This document shows, one piece after another, positions 27,064 through 38,016 of a DNA stretch of 64,000 bases. The first letter of the stretch is position 1. The number at the start of each line of letters is the position of its first letter. Source of the DNA: Streptomyces coeruleorubidus (GTDB taxonomy: Bacteria > Actinomycetota > Actinomycetes > Streptomycetales > Streptomycetaceae); contig NZ_CP118527.1 of the NCBI RefSeq assembly GCF_028885415.1, positions 1,736,001-1,800,000 of the forward strand, given 5' to 3'. The notes beneath the pieces were generated by a model. The model saw only the letters and a list, made by a program, of their open reading frames with translations. It searched no databases and was not told the origin of the DNA. Position numbers and translations under genes: made by a program.

Positions 27064-28471
27064 GCGCCAGGTACATCGCGTCGGTCCCGTGCAGATGCGG
27101 CCACAGCTGCACATCCGGCCCCTCGCCGAGATCCGGTACGCCGGGCAGCAGCGGCCGGGCGTCGAGGAGCTCGGTGTCCGGGTGCTGCTTGAGGACGTCG
27201 GCGACCACGGCCCTGGTCTCGGCGAGGTGCGGCGAGCAGGTCGCGTAGCCGACGACCCCGCCGACCCGCACCGACTCCAGCGCCGTGCGCAGCAGGCCGC
27301 GCTGCAACGGCGCGAACCCCTCAAGGTCCTCCGGCCGGCGCCGCCAGCGCGCCTCGGGGCGGCGCCGCAGGGCACCGAGCCCGGTGCACGGCACATCGAC
27401 CAGCACCCGGTCGAAGCTGCCGGGCCGCCACGCCGGACGCGTCCCGTCCGCGGCGATCACCTGGTACGGCCCGGGGTTCCCCTCCAGCGCCCTGGCCACG
27501 AGCCCGGCGCGGTGGGTCTGCTTCTCCGAGGCGACGAGCATCGCGCCCCGCCGGGCCGCGAGGGCGCCGAGCAGAGCGGCCTTGCCGCCGGGGCCCGCAC
27601 ACCCGTCCAGCCACCGCCGGTCGGGCCCCTCCAGCGGCGCGCCCGCGAGGGCGAGCGCCACGAGCTGACTGCCCTCGTCCTGCACGCCCGCGCGTCCGTC
27701 CCGTACGGCCGCGACGGCGCCCGGCTCACCGCCCTCGGTCAGCCGCACGGCATACGGCGACCAGTGCCCCGGCACGGCGGCGTCCTCTTCGAGCAGTTCC
27801 TCGGTGGTGGCCCGCCCGGGCCGCGCCACCAGGGTCACCTCGGGCCGCTCGTTGTCGGCGCGCAGCAGGTCCTCGATGCCGGTGCGACCGCCGCCGAGGG
27901 AGTCCCACAGCGCGGACACGACCCACCGCGGATGCGAGTGGACGACGGCGAGATGGGCCTCGGGATCCTCGTCGTAGGGCGGCGCGATCCGCTCCAGCCA
28001 GCCGTCCAGGTCATGCTGCGCGACCTTGCGCAGCACGGCGTTGACGAACTTGGCCCGCCCGTCGCCGAGCACGACCCGCGCGAGCTCGACGGTGGCGGAC
28101 ACGGCCGCGTGCGTCGGGATCCGCGTCCCGAGCAGCTGATGCACGCCGAGGCTCAGCACGTCCAGCACCGGCGGGTCGACCTCCCCCAGCGGCCGGTCCA
28201 CGCAGGCCGACAGGACCGCGTCGTACGTCCCCTGCCAGCGCAGCGTCCCGTACACCAGCTCGGTGGCGAGCGCCGCGTCCCGGGCGTCGAACTGCTCGGG
28301 CCCCTCCTGCTCGCGCGCCTTGCGCAACAGCGGCGGCAGGACGAGGTTGGCGTAGGCGTCCCGCTCGTCCACGGCCCTCAGCGCCTCGAAGGCGAGGATG
28401 CGGACGGGGTCCTTCTTGGGCCGACGGTAGGGCTTGCCGGACGTACGGGGCCGACGGGGCTGGTCGCTCAC
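27044..28471 (-). CDS. rsmB: 16S rRNA m5C967 methyltransferase RsmB
   Basis: The 475-residue protein has an N-terminal NusB-like RNA-binding domain (about 20-160, PVRILAFEALRAVDERDAYA) and a SAM methyltransferase domain. SAM contacts are in DGCAGPGGKAALLG. The two RsmB cysteines are in motif IV (DVPCTGLGALRRRPEARW) and motif VI (GYATCSPHLAETRAVV). The GTG start at 28471 follows the fmt stop by 68 nt, the usual fmt-rsmB pairing. Its 3' end overlaps the convergent MMPL gene by 20 bases. Confidence 0.94.
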   Translation of the reverse strand: MSDQPRRPRTSGKPYRRPKKDPVRILAFEALRAVDERDAYANLVLPPLLRKAREQEGPEQFDARDAALATELVYGTLRWQGTYDAVLSACVDRPLGEVDPPVLDVLSLGVHQLLGTRIPTHAAVSATVELARVVLGDGRAKFVNAVLRKVAQHDLDGWLERIAPPYDEDPEAHLAVVHSHPRWVVSALWDSLGGGRTGIEDLLRADNERPEVTLVARPGRATTEELLEEDAAVPGHWSPYAVRLTEGGEPGAVAAVRDGRAGVQDEGSQLVALALAGAPLEGPDRRWLDGCAGPGGKAALLGALAARRGAMLVASEKQTHRAGLVARALEGNPGPYQVIAADGTRPAWRPGSFDRVLVDVPCTGLGALRRRPEARWRRRPEDLEGFAPLQRGLLRTALESVRVGGVVGYATCSPHLAETRAVVADVLKQHPDTELLDARPLLPGVPDLGEGPDVQLWPHLHGTDAMYLALIRRTG

Positions 28472-28539
28472 GAAAAGGTGCTCCGGGTGTGAGAAGAAGT
28501 GCGCCGTCCAGCCTACGCCGCCCCGGACGTGTCGCTGTG

Positions 28540-29472
28540 TCAGCCCCCGAGCCGCTCGCCCTCGGCGATCCGCACCCCGCGTGCCCAGTCCGCCGCCCGC
28601 ATCGGCTTCTTGCCCTGGGCCTGCACCCAGACCAGCTCCACTGCGTACGAGCCGGTGCCGACGTACACGTTGTTCTTCCCGGCGGAGATCTGCCCCGGGG
28701 CGAGATCCGTCCGGTCCGGCACGGGGGCGGCCTGGATGAGCTTGAGCCGCTCACCGCGGAAGGTGGTCCAGGCGCCGGGAGCCGGAGTGCAGCCCCGCAC
28801 CATCCGGTCGACGCGCAGCGCGGGGGCCTTCCAGTCGACGCGGGCGTCCTCGACGTTGACCTTCGGGGCCAGGCTGACGCCCTCGGCCGGCTGCGGTACG
28901 GCCTTCAGCGTGCCGTCCTCGATCCCGTCCATGGTCGCCGCGAGCAGCCCGGCACCGGCGAAGGCCAGCCGCGTCAGCAGATCCCCGCTGGTGTCGGTGG
29001 GCCGGATCTCCTCGGTGACCGTCCCGTACACCGGCCCGGAGTCGAGCCCCTCCTCGATCAGGAAGGTGGAAGCGCCGGTGATCTCGTCCCCGGCCATGAT
29101 GGCGTGCTGCACGGGCGCGGCACCGCGCCAGGCCGGCAGCAGGGAGAAGTGCAGATTGACCCAGCCGTGCACGGGGACGTCGAGGGCGACCCGGGGCAGC
29201 AGCGCGCCGTAGGCGACGACGGGACAGCAGTCCGGCCCGATCTCCCGCAGCCGCTCCAGGAACTCGGCGTCCTTCGGCTTCGCGGGCTTCAGCACCTCGA
29301 TCCCGGCCTCCTCCGCCCGCTCGGCGACAGGCGACGCGACGAGCCTGCGCCCCCGCCCGGCCGGCGCGTCGGGCCGCGTGACGACAGCGGCCACCTCGTG
29401 CCGCTCAGAGGCGAGAAGAGCGTCCAGAGCGGGAACGGCGACCTCGGGTGTACCGGCGAAGACGAGCTTCAT
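28540..29472 (-). CDS. fmt: Methionyl-tRNA formyltransferase
   Basis: Fmt formylates initiator Met-tRNA using 10-formyl-tetrahydrofolate. The 310-residue protein begins [20 protein letters not shown] and has the folate-binding [19 protein letters not shown] and [12 protein letters not shown], with a C-terminal OB-like tRNA-binding part. The ATG at 29472 is chosen because the family starts there; an in-frame start at 29514 adds 14 unlike residues. It leads an operon with rsmB. Confidence 0.95.
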   Translation of the reverse strand: MKLVFAGTPEVAVPALDALLASERHEVAAVVTRPDAPAGRGRRLVASPVAERAEEAGIEVLKPAKPKDAEFLERLREIGPDCCPVVAYGALLPRVALDVPVHGWVNLHFSLLPAWRGAAPVQHAIMAGDEITGASTFLIEEGLDSGPVYGTVTEEIRPTDTSGDLLTRLAFAGAGLLAATMDGIEDGTLKAVPQPAEGVSLAPKVNVEDARVDWKAPALRVDRMVRGCTPAPGAWTTFRGERLKLIQAAPVPDRTDLAPGQISAGKNNVYVGTGSYAVELVWVQAQGKKPMRAADWARGVRIAEGERLGG

Positions 29473-29701
29473 GGGGTGGTGGGGGCCTCTCGGACGGGGG
29501 TCGATGACGGGCAACGCCCAAGTCTATGAGCCGCAAACGGAAAGCCGCTGACGGCGCTCGCCCCCTACGGGAGAGCCGGGCCACTCGACGAAGAGTTACG
29601 GGTGGTGCGCGGGTGGGAGACGAAAGCCGAAGGCCGAAGGCCGAGGCGCACGCCCCGCGCAAACAGGCGCACGCATATGCCTCCACGCCCCCACACCGTG
29701 A

Positions 29702-30343
<642 letters not shown>

Positions 30344-30362
30344 TCCGCCCCTGCCCCCTGCC

Positions 30363-30393
30363 CTGCCCTCCCGGAACACCTCCGGGAGGGCAG
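30363..30393 (+). terminator. Terminator after the small HTH gene
   Basis: CTGCCCTCCCGGA and TCCGGGAGGGCAG make a 13-bp perfect stem with a 5-nt loop (ACACC), 20 nt after the stop. It may also act on priA from the other side, though priA ends 142 bases away. Confidence 0.75.
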
Positions 30394-30534
30394 CGACGTA
30401 TCCGGACGCTGCCCCGGCACAGTGACGTGGTCGCAGGACGCTACGGACGCTGCCGTGCCGGAGTGCGCGATCCGGTCACCGGTCTGAAGGACAGCCGCTC
30501 CACCGACGCTGCCCCACCGCCTCCCGGCAACGGC

Positions 30535-32688
30535 TCACCCGATGTCCGCCGGATCGATCCGCACCCAGACCCCACTCCCGCTGCCACTTCCCCGAGCCAT
30601 CCGCGCGGCCTGCGCGGCCTTCAGCGCGGCGGCCAGCGCGGCGCCCTTCCCCGGCGGCACCCGGATCAGCGCCCGCTCCCACTGCTCTCCGGGCGGCGGC
30701 GCCCCCGCCCGCCGCGGTCGGCCCGCGGCGAGGACGGGCAACGGCACCGGCCCCAGCACCTCGGCCTCCGGCGGCAGTTCGGCCGCACGAAGAAACTCGG
30801 CCACCGCTTCCGCCGGCCCCGACACGGCCGCCATCCGCGACACCGGTGGAAAACCCAGCTCGGCCCGCTCGGCGAGTTCCCGCACCGCGTGACCGACGGG
30901 GTCCCACCGTACGAGCGCCTGGACGGGCCGCAGCGTCGGCTCGGCCACGACCACCACCGTGCCGCCGGCCGGCTGCGGCCGGACGAGCGACCCGGCCGCG
31001 ATCCACCGCCGCAGCGCGTCCTCCCCGGCCCGCAGATCGGGCCGCCCGAGCATGGCCCACCCGTCCAGCAGCAGCGCCGCCGCATAGCCGCCCTCGGCGA
31101 CGGGCTCGGCCCCCGGCGTGCTCACCACCAGCGCGGGCGCCCCCGGCACCGTGTCGAGCACGTGTTCACGACCCGAGGTCCGCACCGGGACGGCGGGGAA
31201 GGCCCGTCCGAGCTCCTCGGCGGTCCGCCGCGCGCCCACCACAGAGGCGCGCAGCCGGAAGGCACCGCACTCCGGGCAGTGCCAGCCGCTCTCCTCACGG
31301 CCGCACCACCCGCAGCACAACGCACCGCCATCCCGTGTTTCCAGCGGCCCTGAGCACTGACGGCACCGCGCGGGCGCCCGGCAGTTGGCGCACGCCATGC
31401 GCGGCACGTACCCCCGCCGGGGCACCTGCACCAGCACCGGACCGTGCCGCAGGCCGTCCCTGACGACCTGCCAGGCGAGGGTGGGCAGCCGGGCGGCGCG
31501 GGCGGCCTCGTCCCGGGCGAGGTCCCCGTCCCCGACGGTGCGGACGAGCGGAGCGGTGGCGCGCACCTGGTCACGCCCGGCGACCAGCGGGCGGGCCCAC
31601 CCGCTCTCGACGAGCTGCGCGGCCTCCACCGTGCAGCCCCAGCTGCCCAGCAGGAAGCCGCACTTGTCCTGGGCGGCCCGCAGCAGCAGCACCTCACGCG
31701 CGTGGGGTTGCGGGGCGTGCTGCTCGCTGTGGCTGTCGTCCCCGTCGTCCCAGATGGCGACCAGCCCGAGGTCCTTCACCGGCGCGAACATCGCGGCCCG
31801 GGTCCCGATCACGGCCCGTACGGAGCCCCGCCGGACCGCGAGCCACTGCGCGTACCGCTTCTCGGGACCCGCGTCGGCGGTCAGTACCGCATGCCGCCCC
31901 TCCCCCAGCAGGGCGGTCAGGGCGGCGTCGACCCGCGCGACCGCACGCCCGTCGGGCAGGACGGCGAGGGCCCCGCGGCCGGAGGCCAGCGTCGCCACGG
32001 CGGCCCGGGCCAGTTCCTCGCTCCACTCCGGGCCGGGCAGCGCGTTCCACACGGCCCGTGGCGCACCGCCGGAGGCCAGCGACTCCACGAAGGCCGTTCC
32101 CCGCTCGTACCGCTGCCAGGAGCCCGCCTCCGGCGCCGGGGGCGGCGGCAGCGACGCGGGTGAGGGGCGCTGCTCGGCCCGGGCGTTGCGCGGCGGTACG
32201 GCGAGTTGCAGGACGTCGGCGAGGCTGCCCGCGTACCGGTCGGCGACCGCCCGGGCCAAGCCCAGCAGTTCCTCGCTCAGCACCCGCTCGGGCGACACCA
32301 CCTGGGCGAGGGCGGCCAGCGGCCCGGAGTAGTCGGACTCGGCCAGCCGCTCGACGAGGAACCCGTCGATCAGCCCGCCGCCCTCGCGCCGCCCTTCCCG
32401 CACCCGGTGCCGCCCGGCCCCGAACCGCACCCGCACCCGCACGCCCGGCTGGGCCTGCTCGTCCAGTTCCTCGGGCACGGCGTAGTCGAAGTACCGGTCG
32501 AGGTGGAGCACGCCCTTGTCGACGAGCACCCGCGCCACGGGCAGCTCCTTGGCGAGCGCGGCCCCCCGCCAGGTCCGCGGCTTGGCTCGGGGCGTCCTGG
32601 CCTGGCGCACACTCTCCCGGATGAGCGCGAGCTGCTCGGGCGGCGCACCCTCCGCGCCGCCGCCCGCCTGTTCGTTCTCGCTGCTCAC
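30535..32688 (-). CDS. priA: Primosomal protein PriA (actinobacterial type, no intact helicase motifs)
   Basis: The protein of about 717 residues has the PriA N-terminal 3' DNA-binding domain (ARVLVDKGVLHLDRYFDYAV) and the eight-Cys zinc region (CANCRAPARCRQCSGPL, CCGWCG, HCPECGAF). However, the Walker A site is replaced by LLGEGRHAVLTADAGPEKRY and the DEEH box by WDDGDDSHSEQ. Actinobacterial PriA proteins are known for lacking detectable helicase motifs, so it probably acts as a restart scaffold rather than a helicase. The GTG at 32688 (VSSENEQAGG) is my choice; an ATG at 32718 is possible. It follows metK. Confidence 0.85.
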   Translation of the reverse strand: MSSENEQAGGGAEGAPPEQLALIRESVRQARTPRAKPRTWRGAALAKELPVARVLVDKGVLHLDRYFDYAVPEELDEQAQPGVRVRVRFGAGRHRVREGRREGGGLIDGFLVERLAESDYSGPLAALAQVVSPERVLSEELLGLARAVADRYAGSLADVLQLAVPPRNARAEQRPSPASLPPPPAPEAGSWQRYERGTAFVESLASGGAPRAVWNALPGPEWSEELARAAVATLASGRGALAVLPDGRAVARVDAALTALLGEGRHAVLTADAGPEKRYAQWLAVRRGSVRAVIGTRAAMFAPVKDLGLVAIWDDGDDSHSEQHAPQPHAREVLLLRAAQDKCGFLLGSWGCTVEAAQLVESGWARPLVAGRDQVRATAPLVRTVGDGDLARDEAARAARLPTLAWQVVRDGLRHGPVLVQVPRRGYVPRMACANCRAPARCRQCSGPLETRDGGALCCGWCGREESGWHCPECGAFRLRASVVGARRTAEELGRAFPAVPVRTSGREHVLDTVPGAPALVVSTPGAEPVAEGGYAAALLLDGWAMLGRPDLRAGEDALRRWIAAGSLVRPQPAGGTVVVVAEPTLRPVQALVRWDPVGHAVRELAERAELGFPPVSRMAAVSGPAEAVAEFLRAAELPPEAEVLGPVPLPVLAAGRPRRAGAPPPGEQWERALIRVPPGKGAALAAALKAAQAARMARGSGSGSGVWVRIDPADIG

Positions 32689-32762
32689 GCTTGCATTCTT
32701 ACCAAACGCCACTGACATCCGACGGCGCCCGAGTACCCGTCGCCCGCGCACCGGACGCACGA

Positions 32763-32796
32763 CGAGGCCCGGCGCCCCGAAGGGTGCCGGGCCTCG
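32763..32796 (-). terminator. Terminator after metK
   Basis: CGAGGCCCGGCGCCC and GGGTGCCGGGCCTCG form a 15-bp stem with one G-T pair and a CGAA tetraloop, 51 nt after the metK stop and before priA. This implies that priA has a separate promoter or relies on read-through. Confidence 0.8.
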
Positions 32797-32846
32797 CGAG
32801 GTACCGCGGCGGCGTCGGGCCTACGGCCCCGCCGTCTTCCGGGGAC

Positions 32847-34055
32847 TTACAGCCCCACGGCCTTGCGCAGGGCTTCCACGCGGTCCGTCCGCTCCCAGGT
32901 GAACTCGGGAAGCTCGCGGCCGAAGTGGCCGTACGCCGCCGTCTGGGAGTAGATCGGGCGGAGCAGGTCGAGGTCGCGGATGATGGCGGCCGGACGGAGG
33001 TCGAAGACCTCGTCGATCGCCTTCTCGATCTTCGCCGTGTCGATCTTGGCGGTGCCGAAGGTCTCGACGAACAGACCGACCGGCTCGGCCTTGCCGATGG
33101 CGTACGCCACCTGGACCTCGCAGCGGGTGGCGAGACCCGCGGCGACCACGTTCTTCGCGACCCAGCGCATCGCGTACGCCGCGGAGCGGTCGACCTTGGA
33201 GGGGTCCTTGCCGGAGAAGGCGCCGCCGCCGTGGCGGGCCATGCCGCCGTAAGTGTCGATGATGATCTTGCGGCCGGTCAGGCCGGCGTCACCCATCGGG
33301 CCGCCGATCTCGAAGCGGCCGGTGGGGTTGACCAGGAGGCGGTAGTTCTCCGTGTCGAGCTTGATGCCCTCGTCCAGCAGCGCCTTCAGCTCCGGCTCGA
33401 CGACGAACTCCTTGATGTCCGGAGCCAGGAGCGAGTCCAGGTCGATGTCGGAGGCGTGCTGGGAGGAGACCACGACGGTGTCCAGGCGGACCGCCTTGTC
33501 GCCGTCGTACTCGATGGTGACCTGCGTCTTGCCGTCCGGGCGCAGGTAGGGGATCGTGCCGTTCTTGCGCACGTCGGACAGGCGCTTCGACAGGCGGTGC
33601 GCCAGGAAGATCGGCAGGGGCATCAGCGTCGGCGTCTCGTCCGTCGCGTAGCCGAACATCAGGCCCTGGTCGCCTGCGCCCTGCTTGTCGAGCTCGTCCT
33701 CGTCGCCCTCGACACGGGACTCGTAAGCCGTGTCCACGCCTTGGGCGATGTCCGGGGACTGGGCGCCGATCGACACCGAGACGCCGCAGGAGGCGCCGTC
33801 GAAGCCCTTCTTCGAGGAGTCGTAGCCGATTTCGAGGATCTTGCTCCGGACCAGCGTCGCGATGTCCGCGTACGTCTTGGTCGTGACCTCGCCGGCCACG
33901 TGCACCAGGCCGGTCGTGATCAGGGTTTCGACGGCGACCCGGGAAGTCGGGTCCTCGCGGAGCAGCGCGTCGAGAATGGTGTCGCTGATCTGGTCAGCGA
34001 TCTTGTCGGGGTGACCCTCGGTCACAGACTCCGAGGTGAACAGGCGACGGGACAC
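32847..34055 (-). CDS. metK: S-adenosylmethionine synthetase
   Basis: MetK makes SAM from methionine and ATP. The 402-residue protein starts [20 protein letters not shown], with the ATP-site signature [16 protein letters not shown] and the P-loop-like [20 protein letters not shown]. All three repeats are present and the length is typical. The GTG at 34055 has GGGAG 4 nt upstream. A gap of 236 bases to coaBC carries a plausible -10 (TAAACT on the minus strand near 34136). No SAM riboswitch was recognised there. Confidence 0.97.
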   Translation of the reverse strand: MSRRLFTSESVTEGHPDKIADQISDTILDALLREDPTSRVAVETLITTGLVHVAGEVTTKTYADIATLVRSKILEIGYDSSKKGFDGASCGVSVSIGAQSPDIAQGVDTAYESRVEGDEDELDKQGAGDQGLMFGYATDETPTLMPLPIFLAHRLSKRLSDVRKNGTIPYLRPDGKTQVTIEYDGDKAVRLDTVVVSSQHASDIDLDSLLAPDIKEFVVEPELKALLDEGIKLDTENYRLLVNPTGRFEIGGPMGDAGLTGRKIIIDTYGGMARHGGGAFSGKDPSKVDRSAAYAMRWVAKNVVAAGLATRCEVQVAYAIGKAEPVGLFVETFGTAKIDTAKIEKAIDEVFDLRPAAIIRDLDLLRPIYSQTAAYGHFGRELPEFTWERTDRVEALRKAVGL

Positions 34056-34291
34056 AACGCTCCCTGGGGTTGCAGCGGCTGCTGGCTGTCAATGGCGGAC
34101 GGCGGGGGCTGCACCCGGCGCCGTCCGTGGAACAGTTTATCGGTCACGCTTCGGCCACGGTCCCCCTGTCTCGACACTCGGAAGTGCTGTGACCTGCGGC
34201 ACGGGCATTCTGCCCAATGCCGAGCTGCGTTGGCCAGAGGCGCCACGCCCCGATCGACCGGGTTTCACGCGGGCGCAGGGTGACTGAAACA

Positions 34292-35494
34292 TCAGCGAAG
34301 GCGCTCGACCACCAGGTCCCATATGGTTTCGGCCAGGGCTTCTTTGGGGCCGTGCGGCACCGCGGTCTCGCTGCCGTCGGCGCCGAGGACGACGGCCTCG
34401 TTCTCCTCGGAACCGAAGGTTCTGCTCTCCCCGACCTCGTTCACCACCAGCAGATCGCAGCCCTTGCGCTTCAGTTTGGCACGGCCGTTGGCGAGCACGT
34501 CGTCGGTCTCCGCCGCGAAGCCGACGATCACTCGTCCGGGGCGCGCGCGGTCGGCGGAGATCTCCGCGAGGATGTCCGGATTCCGCACCAGGGTGATCGG
34601 CTCCGGCTCCTGGTCGTCCTTCTTCTTGATCTTCCCGGCCGCGTACACCGCCGGGCGGAAGTCCGCCACCGCCGCCGCCATCACCACCGCGTCGGCGTCG
34701 GCGGAGGCCTTCAGCACCGCCTCGCGCAGCTGCACGGCGGTGCCGACGGGGACGACGTCCACGCCGGCCGGGTCGGGCAGGGCGCTGTTGGCCGCGATCA
34801 GTGTGACGCGGGCGCCGCGGGCGGCCGCGGTGCGGGCGAGGGCGTAGCCCTGCTTGCCGGAGGAGCGGTTGCCGAGGAACCGGACGGGGTCCAGGGGCTC
34901 GCGGGTGCCGCCGGCGCTGACCACGACATGCCGGCCCTTCAGGTCGGGCTCGGTCACGCTCCGGGCCAGTACCCGGCGGCAGACCTCGAAGATCTCGCCC
35001 GGGTCGGGCAGCCGGCCCTTGCCGGTGTCGACGCCGGTGAGGCGGCCCACGGCCGGTTCGATGACGAGGGCGCCGCGGCGGCGCAGCGTCGCCACGTTCT
35101 CCTGGGTGGCCGGGTGCTCCCACATCTCCGTGTGCATGGCGGGGGCGAAGACGACCGGGCAGCGGGCGGTGAGGAGGGTGTTGGTGAGGAGGTCGTCGGC
35201 GAGGCCGTGGGCCGCCTTGGCGAGCACGTCGGCGGTGGCGGGGGCGACGACGACCAGGTCGGCGTGCTGTCCGATGCGGACGTGCGGGACCTCGTGCACG
35301 TCGTCCCAGACCTCGGTGGAGACCGGGTTTCCGGAGAGCGCGGACCAGGTGGCGGCGCCGACGAAGTGCAGGGCGGAGGCGGTGGGCACCACGCGCACGT
35401 CATGGCCCGACTCCGTCAGCCGCCGCAGCAGCTCACAGGCCTTGTACGCGGCGATGCCGCCACTGACCCCCAGAACGACCTTCGGCTTGTCCAC
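34292..35494 (-). CDS. coaBC: Phosphopantothenoylcysteine synthetase/decarboxylase CoaBC
   Basis: The 400-residue bifunctional enzyme of coenzyme A synthesis has an FMN decarboxylase (CoaC) half with GVSGGIAAYKACELLRRL. Its substrate motif reads PAMHTEMW, with His where many bacteria have Asn, a variant also found in mycobacteria. The CoaB ligase half carries VVSAGGTREPLDPVRFLGNR, AAAVADFRP and the lysine-rich AKLKRKGCDLLVVNEV. The GTG at 35494 has GGGGAGAG just upstream; an in-frame GTG at 35548 would add 18 cysteine-rich residues that look spurious. Confidence 0.94.
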   Translation of the reverse strand: MDKPKVVLGVSGGIAAYKACELLRRLTESGHDVRVVPTASALHFVGAATWSALSGNPVSTEVWDDVHEVPHVRIGQHADLVVVAPATADVLAKAAHGLADDLLTNTLLTARCPVVFAPAMHTEMWEHPATQENVATLRRRGALVIEPAVGRLTGVDTGKGRLPDPGEIFEVCRRVLARSVTEPDLKGRHVVVSAGGTREPLDPVRFLGNRSSGKQGYALARTAAARGARVTLIAANSALPDPAGVDVVPVGTAVQLREAVLKASADADAVVMAAAVADFRPAVYAAGKIKKKDDQEPEPITLVRNPDILAEISADRARPGRVIVGFAAETDDVLANGRAKLKRKGCDLLVVNEVGESRTFGSEENEAVVLGADGSETAVPHGPKEALAETIWDLVVERLR

Positions 35495-35544
35495 GTCTCT
35501 CCCCGGACCTCGGCAACCGGCACAACGTACGACTCCATGACACA

Positions 35545-35579
35545 CCACAGGCCCGGCAGTCGGCCTGCCGGGCCTGTGG
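35545..35579 (-). terminator. Terminator between rpoZ and coaBC
   Basis: CCACAGGCCCGGCAG and CTGCCGGGCCTGTGG give a 15-bp perfect stem with a 5-nt loop, 30 nt after the rpoZ stop and 51 nt before the coaBC start. It likely ends the mihF-gmk-rpoZ transcript. Confidence 0.8.
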
Positions 35580-35608
35580 AAAAGTCAGCGTCAAGCTGCA
35601 AATAGTAC

Positions 35609-35881
35609 TTACTGCGCCGGGCCCTCGACGGCCTCGGACGTCAGCAGCCCCGCGTTGATCTCGCGGAGGGCGATCGAGAGCGGCTTCTCGTGGACGTGGG
35701 TGTCGACGAGGGGACCGACGTACTCGAGGAGACCCTCGCCGAGCTGCGAGTAGTACGCGTTGATCTGGCGGGCCCGCTTGGCCGCGTAGATCACGAGGCT
35801 GTACTTCGAGTCGGTGGCCTCGAGGAGCTCGTCGATCGGCGGGTTGATGATGCCCTCGGGCGCGGAGATGGAAGAGGACAC
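35609..35881 (-). CDS. rpoZ: RNA polymerase omega subunit
   Basis: RpoZ assists assembly of beta-prime into RNA polymerase. The 90-residue protein has the conserved [20 protein letters not shown] and [20 protein letters not shown], with the C-terminal [13 protein letters not shown]. Length and start (GTG at 35881, [14 protein letters not shown]) match streptomycete omega. It follows gmk by 71 nt and ends at a strong terminator. In streptomycetes omega also affects antibiotic production and sporulation. Confidence 0.96.
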   Translation of the reverse strand: MSSSISAPEGIINPPIDELLEATDSKYSLVIYAAKRARQINAYYSQLGEGLLEYVGPLVDTHVHEKPLSIALREINAGLLTSEAVEGPAQ

Positions 35882-35952
35882 GCTCTACCTTCCGATGGAT
35901 GGGAAAGATTCTGTCGCGGTGATCAGCGAGACCCGGAAACGATCAGCGATGG

Positions 35953-36510
35953 TCACACGACGTCCACCAAGGCTAGCAGCTCGCGAGCCACGTCCTCGAC
36001 GGAGGTGTTGACCAGGGTCGTATCGAACTCGGGCTCGGCCGCCAGCTCGGTCTTCGCCGCCTGAAGCCGCCGCTCGATCACCTCGGGCGGTTCGGTGCCC
36101 CGCCCGGTGAGTCTGCGCACCAGCTCCTCCCAGGAGGGAGGAGCCAGGAACACCAGCCGGGCCTCGGGCATCGACTCCCGGACCAGACGGGCGCCCTGGA
36201 GGTCGATCTCGAGGAGTACGGGCTCGCCCTTCTCAAGGCGCTCCTGCACGGCCCCACGCGGCGTGCCGTAGCGGTTGCCGGCGAACTCGGCCCACTCCAG
36301 CAGTTCGCCGTTGGCGATCAGCTTGTCCATCTCGTCGTCGGTGACGAAGAAGTAGTGGACTCCGTGCTTCTCGCCGGGGCGGGGCTTGCGGGTCGTCGCC
36401 GACACCGAGAGCCAGACCTCGGGATGTTCCTTGCGCATATGGGCGACGACCGTGCTCTTGCCGACCCCGGAGGGGCCGGAGAGCACGGTCAGCCGCGGAC
36501 GTTCACTCAT
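35953..36510 (-). CDS. gmk: Guanylate kinase
   Basis: Gmk phosphorylates GMP to GDP. The 185-residue protein has the P-loop [16 protein letters not shown], the GMP-binding [20 protein letters not shown] and the lid [18 protein letters not shown]. The ATG at 36510 ([10 protein letters not shown]) is preferred over the long upstream frame, which has no homology. It lies 58 nt after mihF and before rpoZ, the conserved actinobacterial order. Confidence 0.96.
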   Translation of the reverse strand: MSERPRLTVLSGPSGVGKSTVVAHMRKEHPEVWLSVSATTRKPRPGEKHGVHYFFVTDDEMDKLIANGELLEWAEFAGNRYGTPRGAVQERLEKGEPVLLEIDLQGARLVRESMPEARLVFLAPPSWEELVRRLTGRGTEPPEVIERRLQAAKTELAAEPEFDTTLVNTSVEDVARELLALVDVV

Positions 36511-36568
36511 GCAGCGATTATCCAGCAATCCCGGAGTGCCCGGGACTCGCTTCCCCGGAGTGCCCGGT

Positions 36569-36892
36569 TCAGGAGCCGGTGCTGCCGAACTCGCGCTCCA
36601 GGGAGGCGATCTGGTTGGAACCGAGGCCGCGCACACGACGGCTCTCGGAGATACCGAGTCGCTCCATGATCTGCTTGGCGCGGACCTTGCCCACGCCCGG
36701 GAGGGACTCGAGGAGGGCGGAGACCTTCATCTTGCCGATGACGTCGTTCTCCTGACCCTGCTTGATGACCTCGTGAAGGGAGGCGCCGGAGTGCTTGAGT
36801 CGATTCTTGACCTCGGCCCGCTCCCGGCGAGCCGCGGCGGCCTTTTCGAGCGCGGCTGCGCGCTGTTCAGGGGTAAGGGGCGGAAGAGCCAC
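36569..36892 (-). CDS. mihF: Actinobacterial integration host factor (sIHF)
   Basis: This 107-residue nucleoid protein is unrelated in fold to enterobacterial IHF and binds DNA through an H2TH-like module. Here that module is [20 protein letters not shown], preceded by a long charged helix ([20 protein letters not shown]). In Streptomyces it condenses DNA and influences sporulation and antibiotic production. The GTG at 36892, with GAGGTGA about 7 nt upstream, gives the known length; a longer frame to 36955 is not supported. The AT-richer 278-bp region upstream probably holds its promoter. Confidence 0.95.
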   Translation of the reverse strand: MALPPLTPEQRAAALEKAAAARRERAEVKNRLKHSGASLHEVIKQGQENDVIGKMKVSALLESLPGVGKVRAKQIMERLGISESRRVRGLGSNQIASLEREFGSTGS

Positions 36893-37170
36893 GCCTACGT
36901 CACCTCGGATGTCGAACTGTCGGATACGGACCGGTGAGGAACCTAGTCGCCCCACACCTGGGGAGCTACGAGCAACACGCTTCGCCCGTTCACTCTCGTC
37001 GGAGACTAGCGGGCAAGTCCGCCAGAGTCAGCGAGAACAGCGGAAAAGTCCTGGTCAGCCTTCATCTGAACGGACATTTAGGACATACTGCCCCGGATTT
37101 GAGGATGTATTCAGACTCAAGCACGCCCCGCACCACTCATCGGAGGACTCCCGAAGAGATCAGGAGGAGG

Positions 37171-38016
37171 TCAGGAGGGGGTCAGGGTGTGACGGATCTC
37201 CTCCGCGAAGCGCTCCGCGGCGTCACGCAGCGCGACCACGTCGGGACCGTGGCGTAGCACTCCCCGGCTGACGTTCGGCACAACGTTGCGCACCGCCGCC
37301 CCGAAGACCCGGGGAAGGTCGGCCGGCGTGGCCCCCTGGGCACCGATGCCGGGCGCGAGGAGCGGGCCGTTGATGTCCAGGTCGTACGACGACAGGTCAC
37401 CGAGGGTCGCGCCGACGACCGCGCCGAAGGACCCCAGGGGCTCCTCCCCCGCGTTCTCGGCGGACAGGTGCGCGAGCATGGTCGCTCCGATGTTCCGGCC
37501 GTCGGAGCGCACCGCGTGCTGGACCTCGCCGCCCTCCGGGTTGGAGGTCAGCGCCAGCACGAACAGTCCGGCGCCGCTCTCCCGGGCCAGCGCGACGGCC
37601 GGGCCGAGCGAGCCGTAGCCGAGGTAGGGCGAGACGGTCAGGGCATCGGAGAACAGCGGCGCGTCCGCGTGCAGGAAGGACTCGGCGTACGCGGCCATGG
37701 TCGAGCCGATGTCGCCGCGCTTGGCATCCATCACGACCAGCGCACCCGCGGCCCGCGCCTCGGCCACCGACTTCTCCAGGACGGCGACGCCGCGCGAGCC
37801 GAACCGCTCGAAGAACGCGCTCTGCGGCTTGAGCACGGCGACCCGGTCGGCCAGTGCCTCGACGACCGTGCGGCTGAACCGCTCCAGGCCCGCGACGTCG
37901 TCGTCGAGACCCCATTCGGCGAGCAGGGAGGCGTGCGGGTCGATGCCGACGCAGAGCGGACCGCGCTCGTCCATGGCGCGGCGCAGGCGCGCGCCGAAGG
38001 GTTCGAGACCACTCAT
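37171..38016 (-). CDS. pyrF: Orotidine 5'-phosphate decarboxylase
   Basis: PyrF makes UMP, the last step of the pathway. The 281-residue protein is of the type-2 (mycobacterial-like) family, with the catalytic [20 protein letters not shown] and [16 protein letters not shown] near the start. It continues to the phosphate-binding [20 protein letters not shown]. The ATG at 38016 overlaps the pyrD stop by four bases (ATGA). It is the last gene of the pyr operon. Short GTCAGGAGG-like repeats occur at its stop codon, and no strong terminator was found in the following 278 bases. Confidence 0.96.
   Translation of the reverse strand: MSGLEPFGARLRRAMDERGPLCVGIDPHASLLAEWGLDDDVAGLERFSRTVVEALADRVAVLKPQSAFFERFGSRGVAVLEKSVAEARAAGALVVMDAKRGDIGSTMAAYAESFLHADAPLFSDALTVSPYLGYGSLGPAVALARESGAGLFVLALTSNPEGGEVQHAVRSDGRNIGATMLAHLSAENAGEEPLGSFGAVVGATLGDLSSYDLDINGPLLAPGIGAQGATPADLPRVFGAAVRNVVPNVSRGVLRHGPDVVALRDAAERFAEEIRHTLTPS

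Noticed and set aside
34056..34291. Possible SAM riboswitch before metK
   Set aside because: No conserved SAM-I or SAM-II/IV core could be found; only a plausible -10 and a small CACT/AGTG dyad are present.
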